Source: Phyllobacterium phragmitis (GTDB lineage: Bacteria > Pseudomonadota > Alphaproteobacteria > Rhizobiales > Rhizobiaceae). From it: a stretch of 64,000 nt of DNA. The first letter of the stretch is position 1, and every line of letters starts with the position of its first letter. The notes below the pieces were generated by a model. The model did not search any database. It saw only the letters and a program-made list of their open reading frames with translations, and was not told where the DNA came from. Shown one piece after another: positions 9,355-17,424 of the stretch. The stretch spans positions 124,001 to 188,000 of the forward strand of contig NZ_PVBR01000003.1 of assembly GCF_002980495.1 (NCBI RefSeq), in the 5' to 3' direction. Made by a program: the position numbers and the translations under genes.

Positions 9355-9528
9355 TTGACAATGCGGTGAATATGGCTTATCTACAGGCCTCGATAGTTGT
9401 TTGCCGATATTTGTTTTTGCTGGCGCCTTGTGCGCTCACTTGACGAACTTCCCACTTCAATAATCGAGATAAAGTGGCCGCCGTGCGTCGTACGGTGGTA
9501 TAAGATGTTGCTATTGAAAGGGTTCGTT
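9355..9528 (+). promoter_or_regulatory. Sigma-70 promoter and long leader of the cold-shock gene
   Basis: TTGACA at 9355-9360 and TATCTA at 9378-9383 are separated by exactly 17 bases. Transcription should begin near 9390, which leaves an untranslated leader of about 140 bases before ATG 9529. Long leaders are a hallmark of cspA-type genes, where they act as temperature-sensing RNA. The stretch 9164-9354 upstream holds no gene or other signal that I can support. Confidence 0.65.
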
Positions 9529-9738
9529 ATGGCCACTGGCACAGTAAAATGGTTTAATTCCACAAAGGGCTTCGGCTTCATTCAGCCTGATAATGGCGGT
9601 CCGGACGTTTTCGTTCATATCTCCGCTGTCGAGCGCGCCGGAATGCGCGAACTCGTCGAAGGCCAGAAGATCGGCTTCGAGATGGAACGCGACAACAAGT
9701 CGGGCAAGATGTCCGCAGGTCAGCTTCAGGCTGCCTAA
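9529..9738 (+). CDS. Cold-shock protein, CspA family
   Basis: 69 residues, normal for the family. It has the two RNA-binding motifs: KGFGFI near residue 16 and VFVHIS near residue 31, within a five-strand beta barrel. It binds single-stranded RNA and DNA and melts mRNA structure. Start chosen at ATG 9529 ([16 protein letters not shown]), because the family begins there; the frame upstream is open but lies in the leader. A perfect terminator follows at 9801-9826. The next gene is a DUF6481 gene, a frequent neighbour of csp genes in this order. Confidence 0.95.
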   Translation: MATGTVKWFNSTKGFGFIQPDNGGPDVFVHISAVERAGMRELVEGQKIGFEMERDNKSGKMSAGQLQAA

Positions 9739-9800
9739 CTGTATTTGACCTCGCCATGACCACGGATGTACTGGCATGCTGCAGAGGTGAATTCCAGAAA

Positions 9801-9826
9801 AGGCCAGGCAATCGCCTGGCCTTTTT
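9801..9826 (+). terminator. Rho-independent terminator of the cold-shock gene
   Basis: Perfect 9-bp stem AGGCCAGGC (9801-9809)/GCCTGGCCT (9814-9822), loop AATC, then a T-run. A-run just before the stem makes it potentially bidirectional. Confidence 0.9.
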
Positions 9827-9890
9827 GCATGCCGGGAATGCTTCCCATAATGCTTGATATGAAATCTGTAACGACAAGGACGACGCTGGA

Positions 9891-10271
9891 TTGAGACGTG
9901 TAACAGATAATGGCTTCGCTGAACGCCGCAAAGCGGCCGCCGAGGCCAAACAACAGCTCCTGAAGAAGTTCGAGACCGCACCGAAGCCCACCGATCCGGA
10001 AGTACTGGCAAAACGGGAAGAGCGGATGGCTATATCCGCCGCGCGTGAAGCACGACGTGCCGAACGCGAGCGATTGAAGCAGGAAGAACAAGATCGCCAG
10101 CTTGCCGAGGCCGCAGCCTTGGCTGAAGCGGCAGATGCCGAGGCGAAAGCCCAGGCGGAGGCGCAGCAAGCCGAGATGAAAGAACGCATCGCACGCGTCG
10201 TTGCGGATGATGCAGAGCGGAAGGCCGAGCGCGATCGTCGATATGCCGCCCGTAAGGCCCGGCAGCGCTGA
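9891..10271 (+). CDS. DUF6481 family protein, highly charged coiled coil
   Basis: 126 residues. Start is TTG 9891 with AAGGA about ten bases upstream; no nearby ATG gives the conserved N-terminus. The opening GFAERRKAAAEAKQQLLKKF matches the conserved block of DUF6481, after which the chain is almost entirely Ala, Glu, Lys, Arg and Gln (about residues 40-126), predicting one long helix or coiled coil. No signal peptide or membrane segment. These proteins are found in alphaproteobacteria, often beside csp genes; the function is unknown, and an RNA-related role is only a guess from context. Confidence 0.75.
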   Translation: MRRVTDNGFAERRKAAAEAKQQLLKKFETAPKPTDPEVLAKREERMAISAAREARRAERERLKQEEQDRQLAEAAALAEAADAEAKAQAEAQQAEMKERIARVVADDAERKAERDRRYAARKARQR

Positions 10272-10366
10272 ACCGAAGACCGGACGAAGCCCGAAGATTA
10301 CAGCGGGATCGACCAGCCTGAAGGCAGCCCCGGGCCGCCTTCAGTATTCGCGGGATTTCGGTGGGC

Positions 10367-10924
10367 TCAGTTTTGCGGTTCAACCTGCTCGGCCCAGCTC
10401 TTCGCCCCGCTTTTCCCGTCCAGGAAAGACCGCACGGTCCTGGCCACCTCAGGCGCCATGAAAACCTCGTAATGCGTCAGGTCCGGAAGGATAGCCAGCC
10501 GGTTCTGCGACATGTGCTCACGCATCCAGCCAGCATCCTTCAGTCCGCCGCCGAGCAATTGGTAGAATTCGACAATGTGTTCGGGGCGAAACATATCGCT
10601 GTCGCCATAGACGAGCATGACCGGCATGGTGAGCTTCTTCACGTCCGCCGACCAGTCATAGGGCCTGCGCATAAAATCGCCCATCCGGTCGAGCAGCGTC
10701 GGGAATTCCTCCGGGTTCGGCGCGATTGCCGCATATGACTGATACATCGGCGTATCCTTCATGATATCCGCCATGCCCGCATTCACTTGCGCCTGCATCG
10801 GCAGCATCTCGGGATAGAACCCGTTTTGCGCAAAGCCGCCCGAAACCAGCGCCAACCGGCGCACCATATCGGGATGCTGCATTGCACCGGAAACATTGCT
10901 GCTATGCACTATTGTGCATTCCAT
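10367..10924 (-). pseudogene. Alpha/beta hydrolase, 5'-truncated
   Basis: The minus-strand frame carries the C-terminal half of an alpha/beta hydrolase: QHPDMVRRLALVSGGFAQNGFYPEML, the acid region MPVMLVYGDSDMFRPEH, and the His region LPDLTHYEVF. Homology begins only at about 10879; the fifteen codons before it do not look like the family, and the nucleophile elbow GxSxG, normally 10-15 residues upstream of QHPD, is missing. A full enzyme would need roughly 100 more N-terminal residues. So this is a broken gene. The break lies just beside the sRNA locus at 10985. Confidence 0.65.
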
Positions 10925-10984
10925 TCCCCGCGAAATGAATTAGTATCACCTTAGAAGATAGAGCTTCGTAAGGGTTTACCTCCG

Positions 10985-11081
10985 CCCAAACCCAAGCGAT
11001 TGAGGCTGGCACTCCTCCTCCCAGTCAGCCTTAACCTAACGACACCCGCCGCACCTCCTCCCGCGGCGGGTGTTGTTTTTT
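10985..11081 (+). ncRNA. Cuckoo-type (CCUCCUCCC-loop, alpha-r14-like) small RNA, copy 1
   Basis: Two hairpins, both with an anti-Shine-Dalgarno loop. Hairpin 1: stem 11000-11008/11026-11034 (nine pairs, one G-U) with loop containing TCCTCCTCCCA. Hairpin 2: perfect 11-bp stem ACACCCGCCGC (11042-11052)/GCGGCGGGTGT (11063-11073) with loop ACCTCCTCCC, followed by a T-run to 11081, which makes it the terminator. This two-hairpin, twin CUCCUCCC-loop design defines the cuckoo RNA family of alphaproteobacteria (CcsR RNAs of Rhodobacter, alpha-r14 of rhizobia). The 5' end is a guess; family members are often processed from a longer transcript. No DUF1127 gene, the usual upstream partner, is present here. 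Confidence 0.8.
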
Positions 11082-11244
11082 CGGCTTGGGAATCCGTCTC
11101 CCCTATATGTTTGGCCCGCTTCCATCCCGGTCAGATCACGATTCCCGCACATTGCGCTTATATGCTCGCGGATACTTTGCCGTTGTTGATCGTATGAACA
11201 GCACCGCAGAATAAATCTGCGCTCCGGAAATGAAACTCTCCCGG

Positions 11245-11335
11245 AAAACGAAAATGACCCGCTGCGGGAGGAGGTGCAGCGGGTCAGATCTTTGAACACG
11301 GCAGGGAGGAGAGCGCCATGTTCAGTATTGAGTTC
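11245..11335 (-). ncRNA. Cuckoo-type small RNA, copy 2, convergent with copy 1
   Basis: On the minus strand: hairpin 1 with stem GAACATGGC/GCCGTGTTC (plus coordinates 11315-11323 and 11294-11302, one G-T wobble) and loop GCTCTCCTCCCT; hairpin 2 with perfect 10-bp stem GACCCGCTGC/GCAGCGGGTC (11276-11285 and 11256-11265), loop ACCTCCTCCC, then a T-rich tail ATTTTCGTTTT at 11255-11245. Same architecture as copy 1 but different stems, so a paralogue rather than a recent duplication. The 3' ends of the two RNAs face each other across about 160 bases that contain no gene. Confidence 0.78.
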
Positions 11336-11593
11336 AGGGGAGGAGCCAAAGCATTGAACTCAATGATTCGGTTATATCACACGCGCAAATAAAAACAGAA
11401 GCAATTATGCAAATGACGGTTATCAGAACGTTTCTTTCCGGTATTTCTATAAATACAAATCGATAAATACATCCCGTAAAAGTAAGCCATCTTGTATCAT
11501 TTTGCGTGTATTCTATATCGGCTCCTAATTTGATGGAATCGCCTAGCCTTACGTCATCCTGCACCGTCGGAATTGTGGAGATGGTGAGGGGAC

Positions 11594-11748
11594 TCCTGTG
11601 ACAAGCACAGGCCCGGGCACAGGAATGACGGTAGATTGACTGTTGGCAGCTAATTGCAGACGTTTTCGCCCGCAGAACGGTTGTTTATAGGGGCGAAAGC
11701 ATCTCCACTTCCGTCATTCCTGTGCCCGGGCCTGTGCTTGTCACAGGA
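11594..11748. repeat. Pair of 38-bp REP-like palindromes in inverted orientation
   Basis: Arm 11594-11631 and arm 11711-11748 are perfect reverse complements over 38 bases, separated by 79 bases. Each arm itself contains two short palindromes, CCTGTGACAAGCACAGG and CCTGTGCCCGGGCACAGG. This is the form of a BIME-type repetitive extragenic element. The surrounding stretch 11346-11984 is AT-rich at first and holds no gene I can support. Confidence 0.85.
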
Positions 11749-11984
11749 ATCCTGTGTCACCGATGCCGCTGTTGCTACGGTTGGAATAGGGTGTTTGCCA
11801 CCGTCAAGATTGAGGAACGCCTGAACGCATCGTTTCCGTCTGAAAGTGAAAGGCACTATTGCTAAGCTTTATGAAGACAATTTCAAGAAACCCGGCCGAG
11901 ATCAGCGGAACGGGCCATAGAGAATTCATCGCCAGCATTCGCTGTCGCGGCGACAACAGCACCGTCAACGGCAACCATCGATGT

Positions 11985-13937
11985 TCAGGTGGCGTGAGAT
12001 CCCTGCGTGCTGATGACGGCGTCCGCTTCCTTGCCGTACAATTCCTCGAAATGATCGAAGGCCTTTGAAAAATAGCCGATGCCCTGCGTGGCTGAGCGAA
12101 GCGAGCGCGCCAGCTCGTCCAGCGCACTGCCGGAAACAAGAGCCCGAAAGATATCCCAACCCTTTACCGTTTCATTCCGGTCAAAGCCGAGAACCTGGCC
12201 TTTGAGGGCTGAAACGATCGGCACGAGGCTGCCGGAGTAGATGGAGGGGATGTGAATTTCAATCCGGAACATCGGCTGCATCAGCACGGCTGAAGCCTGG
12301 GAAAGCGCCTGCCGCACACCCATCTTTGCCGCCGCCCGGAAAGCGAATTCCGAACTGTCGACGGAATGATGCTGACCGTCGGTCAGTGTCACGCCGACAT
12401 CCATAACCCTGAAACCCAGGGGACCTTTTTCCATCGCCTCGCGGGCTCCCGTCTCGACGGCTGGTATGTAGTTTCGCGGAACTGCTCCGCCTTTGACGGT
12501 TTTGCCAAAGCTGAAATCTTCACCACGCCCGTTGGGACGGACGCTCAGCTTCACATCGGCGAATTGACCGGCTCCGCCGGTTTGCTTGCGATGACGATAA
12601 TGGATTTCGGCCGTTTTTGTGATCGTCTCCCGGTAAATCGCACTGGGCGCTTTATCGGACACACCGACGTGAAAGACCTCGGACAACATCTTGCAGATAT
12701 CGCGCAAATGCACCGGTCCCTGAACGCAGACCAGGTGCGCACCGGTCTCTTCTTCCTGCATGACGCGCAGACCGCGATCCGTTTCGGCGAGCTTTGCCAA
12801 CATTCCTGAAAGCTTGGTCTCGTCGCGTTCGCTGGCAGGCACGAGAATTCTTTCGAGCATCGGCGGCGGTGGTGCGGTCCATTGTGGCGGCGTCACGGCA
12901 GCATCGGCGGCGAGCAGGGACGGAACGGGCAAATGATCCGACTTGACTGCAGCGACGACATCTCCGGCCGCGGCCGCCGCGGAAACGGGCCGACCGGTTA
13001 CCGGATCCTGCACGGAGCCCAATCCCAAGCCACCCAGTGTGGATCCTTGTTTGAGCCCATCCGCCAGAGCACGGACGAGAACTGTCTTGCCGACGCTCGG
13101 GCGATGATAGGCGTGAAAGCTGACGCCAGCCAAAGCGGCCTCGTCAATATTACTGGAAGCGGCAAGGCGCTTTCGCAGCGCGATGACGGGCGGGGCTTCA
13201 TGACGAAGCGCTTTCATCAATCGCAGCATGCCATTGCCATGGCTTGCCGCGCCGACGAGAACCGGGATGATCTTGTTTTCCCGAAGGACCCGCGAGGCGA
13301 TGGCATAGACAGCGTCGCTCGCCGGTTCGCGGTCTTCAACGAGTTCCTCCAGCAGCCAGTCATCGAAATCCGAGAGCTGTTCCAGGAGTTCGGCGCGTGC
13401 CTCGCGTTCGCGTTCCGCGACGTTTTCCGGCATCTCGACCAGCGACGACGGCTGACCTTCGCGATAACGCCAGGCACGCTCCGATATCAGATCGCAGCTG
13501 CCGATGATCCTGTCGCCTTCGCGGATCGGAACCTGCCGGAGAAGCAAAGTGTGGCTGGAATAGTCCTGAAGCGCGGCGATGACGTCTCTCAGCCGCCCTC
13601 TCGGCTCATCCATCCGGTTTACGAACAGGATGCAGGGCGTTCCCGAGGCTTCGATCGCCCGTAAATGCGGTGCGGCCAGAACGGCCTCGTCCGGCGCGGA
13701 AGAAACACACAGGATACAGGCATCGCTGGCCAAAAGCGCGTCCTGTATATGCGCCAGAGCCTCGTTGGGTCCCGGTGCATCCAGCGCGCACCATGCCTCG
13801 TTTCCGAATTCGAACTCCGTCACACCGACGCCATATGGAGAGACGGATTTCTTCGGCACACCTTCCAGCGAGCCCAGTTTTTCCACGAGCGTGGATTTTC
13901 CGGTCTGTGACGGTCCAAGGACTGTAAAGCAACGCAT
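11985..13937 (-). CDS. Elongation factor G-like translational GTPase, divergent paralogue
   Basis: 650 residues against about 700 for housekeeping EF-G. P-loop GPSQTGKS at residues 8-15. The G3 motif reads DAPGPNEA where EF-G has DTPGH: the catalytic histidine is replaced by proline. G4 is NRMD. Domains II to V follow, with the domain IV segment HYRHRKQTGGAGQFADVKL and the domain V region MFRIEIHIPSIYSGSLVPIVSALKGQVLG. This matches the EF-G-like proteins of alphaproteobacteria that lie apart from the str operon. It is probably a ribosome-associated factor rather than the main translocase. No neighbour hints at its role. Confidence 0.85.
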   Translation of the reverse strand: MRCFTVLGPSQTGKSTLVEKLGSLEGVPKKSVSPYGVGVTEFEFGNEAWCALDAPGPNEALAHIQDALLASDACILCVSSAPDEAVLAAPHLRAIEASGTPCILFVNRMDEPRGRLRDVIAALQDYSSHTLLLRQVPIREGDRIIGSCDLISERAWRYREGQPSSLVEMPENVAEREREARAELLEQLSDFDDWLLEELVEDREPASDAVYAIASRVLRENKIIPVLVGAASHGNGMLRLMKALRHEAPPVIALRKRLAASSNIDEAALAGVSFHAYHRPSVGKTVLVRALADGLKQGSTLGGLGLGSVQDPVTGRPVSAAAAAGDVVAAVKSDHLPVPSLLAADAAVTPPQWTAPPPPMLERILVPASERDETKLSGMLAKLAETDRGLRVMQEEETGAHLVCVQGPVHLRDICKMLSEVFHVGVSDKAPSAIYRETITKTAEIHYRHRKQTGGAGQFADVKLSVRPNGRGEDFSFGKTVKGGAVPRNYIPAVETGAREAMEKGPLGFRVMDVGVTLTDGQHHSVDSSEFAFRAAAKMGVRQALSQASAVLMQPMFRIEIHIPSIYSGSLVPIVSALKGQVLGFDRNETVKGWDIFRALVSGSALDELARSLRSATQGIGYFSKAFDHFEELYGKEADAVISTQGSHAT

Positions 13938-14164
13938 CGGCCATCCTCCCTGCCATGATCATGGATTTCCACCGTCAGGATGCCCCCATCTGGCCCGAAG
14001 CGCCAGAGACGGACGATTTTTCTTGATCACGTCATTTTTCACGGGCGCGGGATTTGGCGGACCTCCTAAAAGTTTTTACCCCTCATAATTGGGAGGTACC
14101 AGCGTTGTTGAGCTTGTGTTATTTTATACTCTTCCGCGATGATTTCGTTAGCATTGGGGGCGTT

Positions 14165-14380
14165 ATGGCTGATCAGACCTATCCAAAGCAGCAATATTCC
14201 GTCGAATATTTCGCAAAAAAACATCGCATAACGCCATTGCAAGCGGAAATGATCCTCCGCCGCGCCGGCGGATCGAGAGCAGCCGCCAACGAAGAAGCGA
14301 TCAAGTTCAAGACCGCTTTGCGACTGCCTTTCCGTATCGATGGCCGCTCGCACGAACGCCGCCCATCTCAGTCACGATGA
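14165..14380 (+). CDS. Small DUF3606-like protein
   Basis: 71 residues from ATG 14165, which follows a GGGGG run at a suitable distance; a longer frame to 14054 lacks family-like sequence. The core QYSVEYFAKKHRITPLQAEMILRRAGGSRAAANEEA resembles the short DUF3606 helix-turn pattern common in rhizobia. Highly basic tail (SHERRPSQSR). No signal peptide. TATACT at 14125-14130 is a plausible -10 box. Family assignment is tentative and the function is unknown. Confidence 0.6.
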   Translation: MADQTYPKQQYSVEYFAKKHRITPLQAEMILRRAGGSRAAANEEAIKFKTALRLPFRIDGRSHERRPSQSR

Positions 14381-14458
14381 AGGAGCGGCTTCATAACGAT
14401 GGAATGATCGAACCGATCCCGTCGCCGTCACCGTTATCTCCCGCATTGTGAGCCGTGA

Positions 14459-15370
14459 CTATGCCGCCAATGGTTCGAAAATCAGCGCCTGATGCAATTG
14501 GGCGCCAGCGATAACACCATCCGCAGAAGCAAGGGTCGCGTTGTGCGCAGGACGCGCAATATCGCCGGCCGCGTAGACACCCGGCACCGATGTCATCTTG
14601 GCGGCATCGGTGTGGATGACCGCTCCGAACGGTCCATCATCGAATGCACAGCCAAGCCGTTCGGCGATCGGGCTAGCCATGGTGGTCCGTGATCCGATGT
14701 AGAGGGCGGAAATTTCCACCAGGCGCCCATCGGCGAGACGGACACCCGCAAGATCGGGCGCATGCCCCTCAAGCCGTGCGATCGGACCGGCCTCTATCGT
14801 AACGTTTCGCTGTTCGAGCTTTCTTAATGTCGCGTCATCCGGCATTGGGGCTCCGTTGAGGAAGAATGTCGTGTCTCCCCAATCCGGAATGAGCAGAGCC
14901 TGGTGGGTCGACATCGGCACGACATTCAGTACGCCGAGCCTCTGCCCCTTGAATTCATAGCCGTGACAATAGGGACAATGGAGGACGGTTACCCCCCAAC
15001 GCTCCTTGAGACCTGGAATTTCTTCGGGAAGCCCGTCGATCAACCCGAAGGCCAGGATGAGCTTGTGCGCCCAAAGCTCTTCTCCCGACGCCAATTTCAC
15101 CACAAAACCGGAACCGTCCGCTCGCGCATCGCTCGCCACCCCGTCAACAAAGCTGACGCTGGGATAGGCCGCGACCTTGGCGCGCGCCTGTGCGATCATC
15201 TCGCGCGGCGGCACACCGTCCTGCCCGAAGAACCCATGCGATGCCGCGGCAAAGCGGTTCCGCGGCTGACCCGCATCAACGACACATACCGACCTGCCGG
15301 CACGTGCAAGCTGCATAGCGGCCGACAGGCCGGCGAAACTCCCGCCGATAATAACAGCATCATGCCACAT
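14459..15370 (-). CDS. NAD(P)/FAD-dependent oxidoreductase, thioredoxin reductase-like
   Basis: 303 residues, the length of low-molecular-weight thioredoxin reductases. FAD-binding motif [12 protein letters not shown] at residues 9-20; a redox-active pair CPYC at residues 132-135 in [10 protein letters not shown], in place of the usual CATCDG; C-terminal FAD motif [10 protein letters not shown]. The central NAD(P) domain is less canonical ([13 protein letters not shown]), lacking a clear GxGxxA, so the electron donor is uncertain. It overlaps the upstream Rrf2 regulator gene by 11 bases and is surely in one transcript with it, which suggests a redox or electrophile response. Confidence 0.85.
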   Translation of the reverse strand: MWHDAVIIGGSFAGLSAAMQLARAGRSVCVVDAGQPRNRFAAASHGFFGQDGVPPREMIAQARAKVAAYPSVSFVDGVASDARADGSGFVVKLASGEELWAHKLILAFGLIDGLPEEIPGLKERWGVTVLHCPYCHGYEFKGQRLGVLNVVPMSTHQALLIPDWGDTTFFLNGAPMPDDATLRKLEQRNVTIEAGPIARLEGHAPDLAGVRLADGRLVEISALYIGSRTTMASPIAERLGCAFDDGPFGAVIHTDAAKMTSVPGVYAAGDIARPAHNATLASADGVIAGAQLHQALIFEPLAA

Positions 15371-15821
15371 GGGTTTGCTCCTTCAGACTTTGGCCGTGTT
15401 CAAGAAGACGCTTTCTGAAATCCTGCGCCAGCGCGGCAAGCGTCACATCGTGCAGGCGCGCTATAAGGATGGCTTCGGCCTCGCGGAACGCATTGTCGAG
15501 CGCCGCATTCACCGCCTGCTCGACAAGGCAGCCGGGGCTTTCCATGCGATGCCCCATGGCGAGAATGGTCGGAGCGCCAACGGCGCGATAGATATCGGCG
15601 AGCGTAATGGCGGATGGATCACAGGCGATCGTCCAGCCGCCGCCATGCCCCTTTTCCGATTTCACGAATCCCTCATCGCGCAAGCCGGCCATGATGCGGC
15701 GGATCACGACGGGATTTGTCGTCATCAGCTTCGCCAATTGCTCGGATGTCGCGGGCTTTTCCATCCCGACCATGTGCATGAGGACGTGCAGCACGCCCGA
15801 TAATCTGCTATCTCTTTTCAT
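15360..15821 (-). CDS. Rrf2 family transcriptional repressor
   Basis: 153 residues. Winged helix in residues 1-80 with [41 protein letters not shown], the Rrf2 recognition helix and wing. The three clustered cysteines that hold an Fe-S cluster in IscR/NsrR are absent; only isolated Cys in IACDP and SPGCLVEQ are seen, so it is of the YwnA-like, cluster-free kind and may sense oxidants or electrophiles by thiols. The start ATG (15821-15819) sits inside a palindromic operator and directly at the predicted transcription start, so the mRNA is probably leaderless. It likely represses itself and the overlapping reductase gene. Confidence 0.88.
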   Translation of the reverse strand: MKRDSRLSGVLHVLMHMVGMEKPATSEQLAKLMTTNPVVIRRIMAGLRDEGFVKSEKGHGGGWTIACDPSAITLADIYRAVGAPTILAMGHRMESPGCLVEQAVNAALDNAFREAEAILIARLHDVTLAALAQDFRKRLLEHGQSLKEQTHVA

Positions 15822-15857
15822 GCAACACTATATGTTGCAAGAGAGCCTGAAAGTCAA
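15821..15857 (-). promoter_or_regulatory. Promoter and autoregulatory operator of the Rrf2/reductase operon
   Basis: Minus strand: -35 TTGACT (15857-15852), 17-base spacer, -10 CATATA (15834-15829). The predicted start of transcription falls on the ATG of the regulator gene. A perfect 7-5-7 inverted repeat, TGCAACActataTGTTGCA (15821-15839), covers the -10 box and the start codon; it is the likely repressor site. Confidence 0.7.
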
Positions 15858-15940
15858 GCCGGGAGTGCAATGCGATAATTGGAGTATTTATTCTTGTTGC
15901 ACCGCAAAAATGACATTACTCTCGTATCAGCTTTGATATG

Positions 15941-15967
15941 CAGCGCCAGCTATCCCATCTGGCGCTG
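15941..15967 (+). other. Hairpin upstream of the pyruvyltransferase gene
   Basis: Perfect 9-bp inverted repeat CAGCGCCAG (15941-15949)/CTGGCGCTG (15959-15967), no T-run. It lies between the divergent Rrf2 and pyruvyltransferase genes and could be a leader structure or an operator. Confidence 0.35.
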
Positions 15968-16041
15968 GACTAGCCTGACCATTCGCCCGAGTTGAGGCGA
16001 TCCGTCTCCTGCTCAAATCAGTCCTTGAGGGTGAAGCTTTC

Positions 16042-17424
16042 GTGAAAATCATCGTTGAAAACACCGTCTGCCTGAATACCGGGGATGCAGCCATTCTCCT
16101 GGCAATCAGGCACATTTTGAGATCGACATGGGGAGAAAATCTGCGTTTTCTGGTCTTCGACAGCCAACCCGCTGTGGCCGCAAGGCTTTATCCCGATAAA
16201 GACTACCCGGATATCGAGTTCCACAAGCTCCTCTCGGAATCCGTCTTCAAATACAGATACGACGATAATTTTCTGAAGAATGCTCTCAAGCCGCCTTACA
16301 ATCGCGTCGCATTGCAGGCCCTGCGCCATTTCGGCAGGAGCCGCCATATCGACGAAACAATCTTCAGCGCAGACGCCCGTCGCGGCCTCGCCATGTACAG
16401 GGAGGCCGATCTGGTCGTCACGACGGGCGGGACCTATCTCGTAGAGACATATAATCTCGAGAAGCGGCTCAATCAGTTTCGCATCGATGCCATCCTCGGC
16501 AAGGATCCGGTCTTCTTCACCCAGTCTCTTGGCCCGTTCAACAAGAGCTATAATCGTGATGAGCTGAAGCCTATTCTCGATCGCAGTCCGCTGATCCTGC
16601 TTCGCGATGCCCGTTCGTTGGGGCACATTCGCGATCTCGTGGACGATCCGGAGAAATGTCACGTGGTGGCGGATGCCGTCTTCGCGCTCGCCGACACGGA
16701 CAGGATTTCGGGTATCCTCGCCTCCAAAAAGCCGGCGGCCACGACAGGCCGCGTCGCCATTTCCGTTCGGCACTGGAACTATGTCAAGGGCGGGGGCGGT
16801 GGCATGGACCGCTACATCGATTCCATCCGCAAGATCGTAACTGCGCTTGTCCGCGAACACGCCAAGGAGGTGACCTTCATCTCCACCTGCCAGGGCGTTC
16901 CCGAATACGCGCATGACGATTCCAAGACGGCACGGGCGATCGTCGCGGGGCTCGACCCCGATGTCGCCAGGCATATCAAGGTGGACGCGTCCTTTCACAC
17001 GCCTGAGCAACTGATGACGCTCGTCAGGGATTTCGATTTCGTCGTCGCCACGCGCATGCACATGATGATCATGTCGCTTTGCGTTGGCACGCCGGTGCTC
17101 CCCATCGCCTATGAGTTCAAGACGAGGGAACTCGCCAAACGCATCGGTGTCTCGGACGTACTGCTCGACATCGATACCATTACAGCCGAAGAAGCCAGCG
17201 AGAAGCTCAATGCCTTCATCGGCAATCTCGAGCATTATCGCAGCCAAAGCCTCCAGGCGGTGCTGCAGGAATACGCTTCGGCAATGTCGGTGACGGAACT
17301 CCTCAGGCCGCTTCTCACCGCCCCATCAGCGGATGGCGCTGGTGACCTTGGACAAGACGGCGGACAGGGCCTTGCGCGGTTGCGGGAAGAGAAGGACCAG
17401 GATCAGCGCGATCGCGTAGTTTAG
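16042..17424 (+). CDS. Polysaccharide pyruvyl transferase family protein
   Basis: 460 residues from GTG 16042 (GAGG at 16027-16030). Family features: N-terminal NTGDAAILLAI, VVTTGGTYLVETYN, QSLGPFN, and the C-terminal RDFDFVVATRMHMMIMSLCVGTPVLPIAYEFKT, the conserved histidine-containing block of CsaB/WcaK-type enzymes. It probably adds a ketal pyruvate to a sugar of the exopolysaccharide made by the neighbouring genes. The last 33 codons overlap the flippase gene on the other strand by 99 bases; this tail is low-complexity and probably not functional sequence. Confidence 0.85.
   Translation: MKIIVENTVCLNTGDAAILLAIRHILRSTWGENLRFLVFDSQPAVAARLYPDKDYPDIEFHKLLSESVFKYRYDDNFLKNALKPPYNRVALQALRHFGRSRHIDETIFSADARRGLAMYREADLVVTTGGTYLVETYNLEKRLNQFRIDAILGKDPVFFTQSLGPFNKSYNRDELKPILDRSPLILLRDARSLGHIRDLVDDPEKCHVVADAVFALADTDRISGILASKKPAATTGRVAISVRHWNYVKGGGGGMDRYIDSIRKIVTALVREHAKEVTFISTCQGVPEYAHDDSKTARAIVAGLDPDVARHIKVDASFHTPEQLMTLVRDFDFVVATRMHMMIMSLCVGTPVLPIAYEFKTRELAKRIGVSDVLLDIDTITAEEASEKLNAFIGNLEHYRSQSLQAVLQEYASAMSVTELLRPLLTAPSADGAGDLGQDGGQGLARLREEKDQDQRDRVV

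Noticed and set aside
9397-9528. N-terminal extension of the cold-shock protein
   Set aside because: The family starts at MATGTVKWF; the open upstream codons fall in the untranslated leader after the consensus promoter.
11334-11564. 76-codon minus-strand frame near the sRNA pair
   Set aside because: AT-rich region, no ribosome site, overlaps the beginning of the second cuckoo RNA and shows no family pattern.
16018-17247. A 409-codon minus-strand frame
   Set aside because: Antisense of the pyruvyltransferase gene, whose own protein has clear family motifs.
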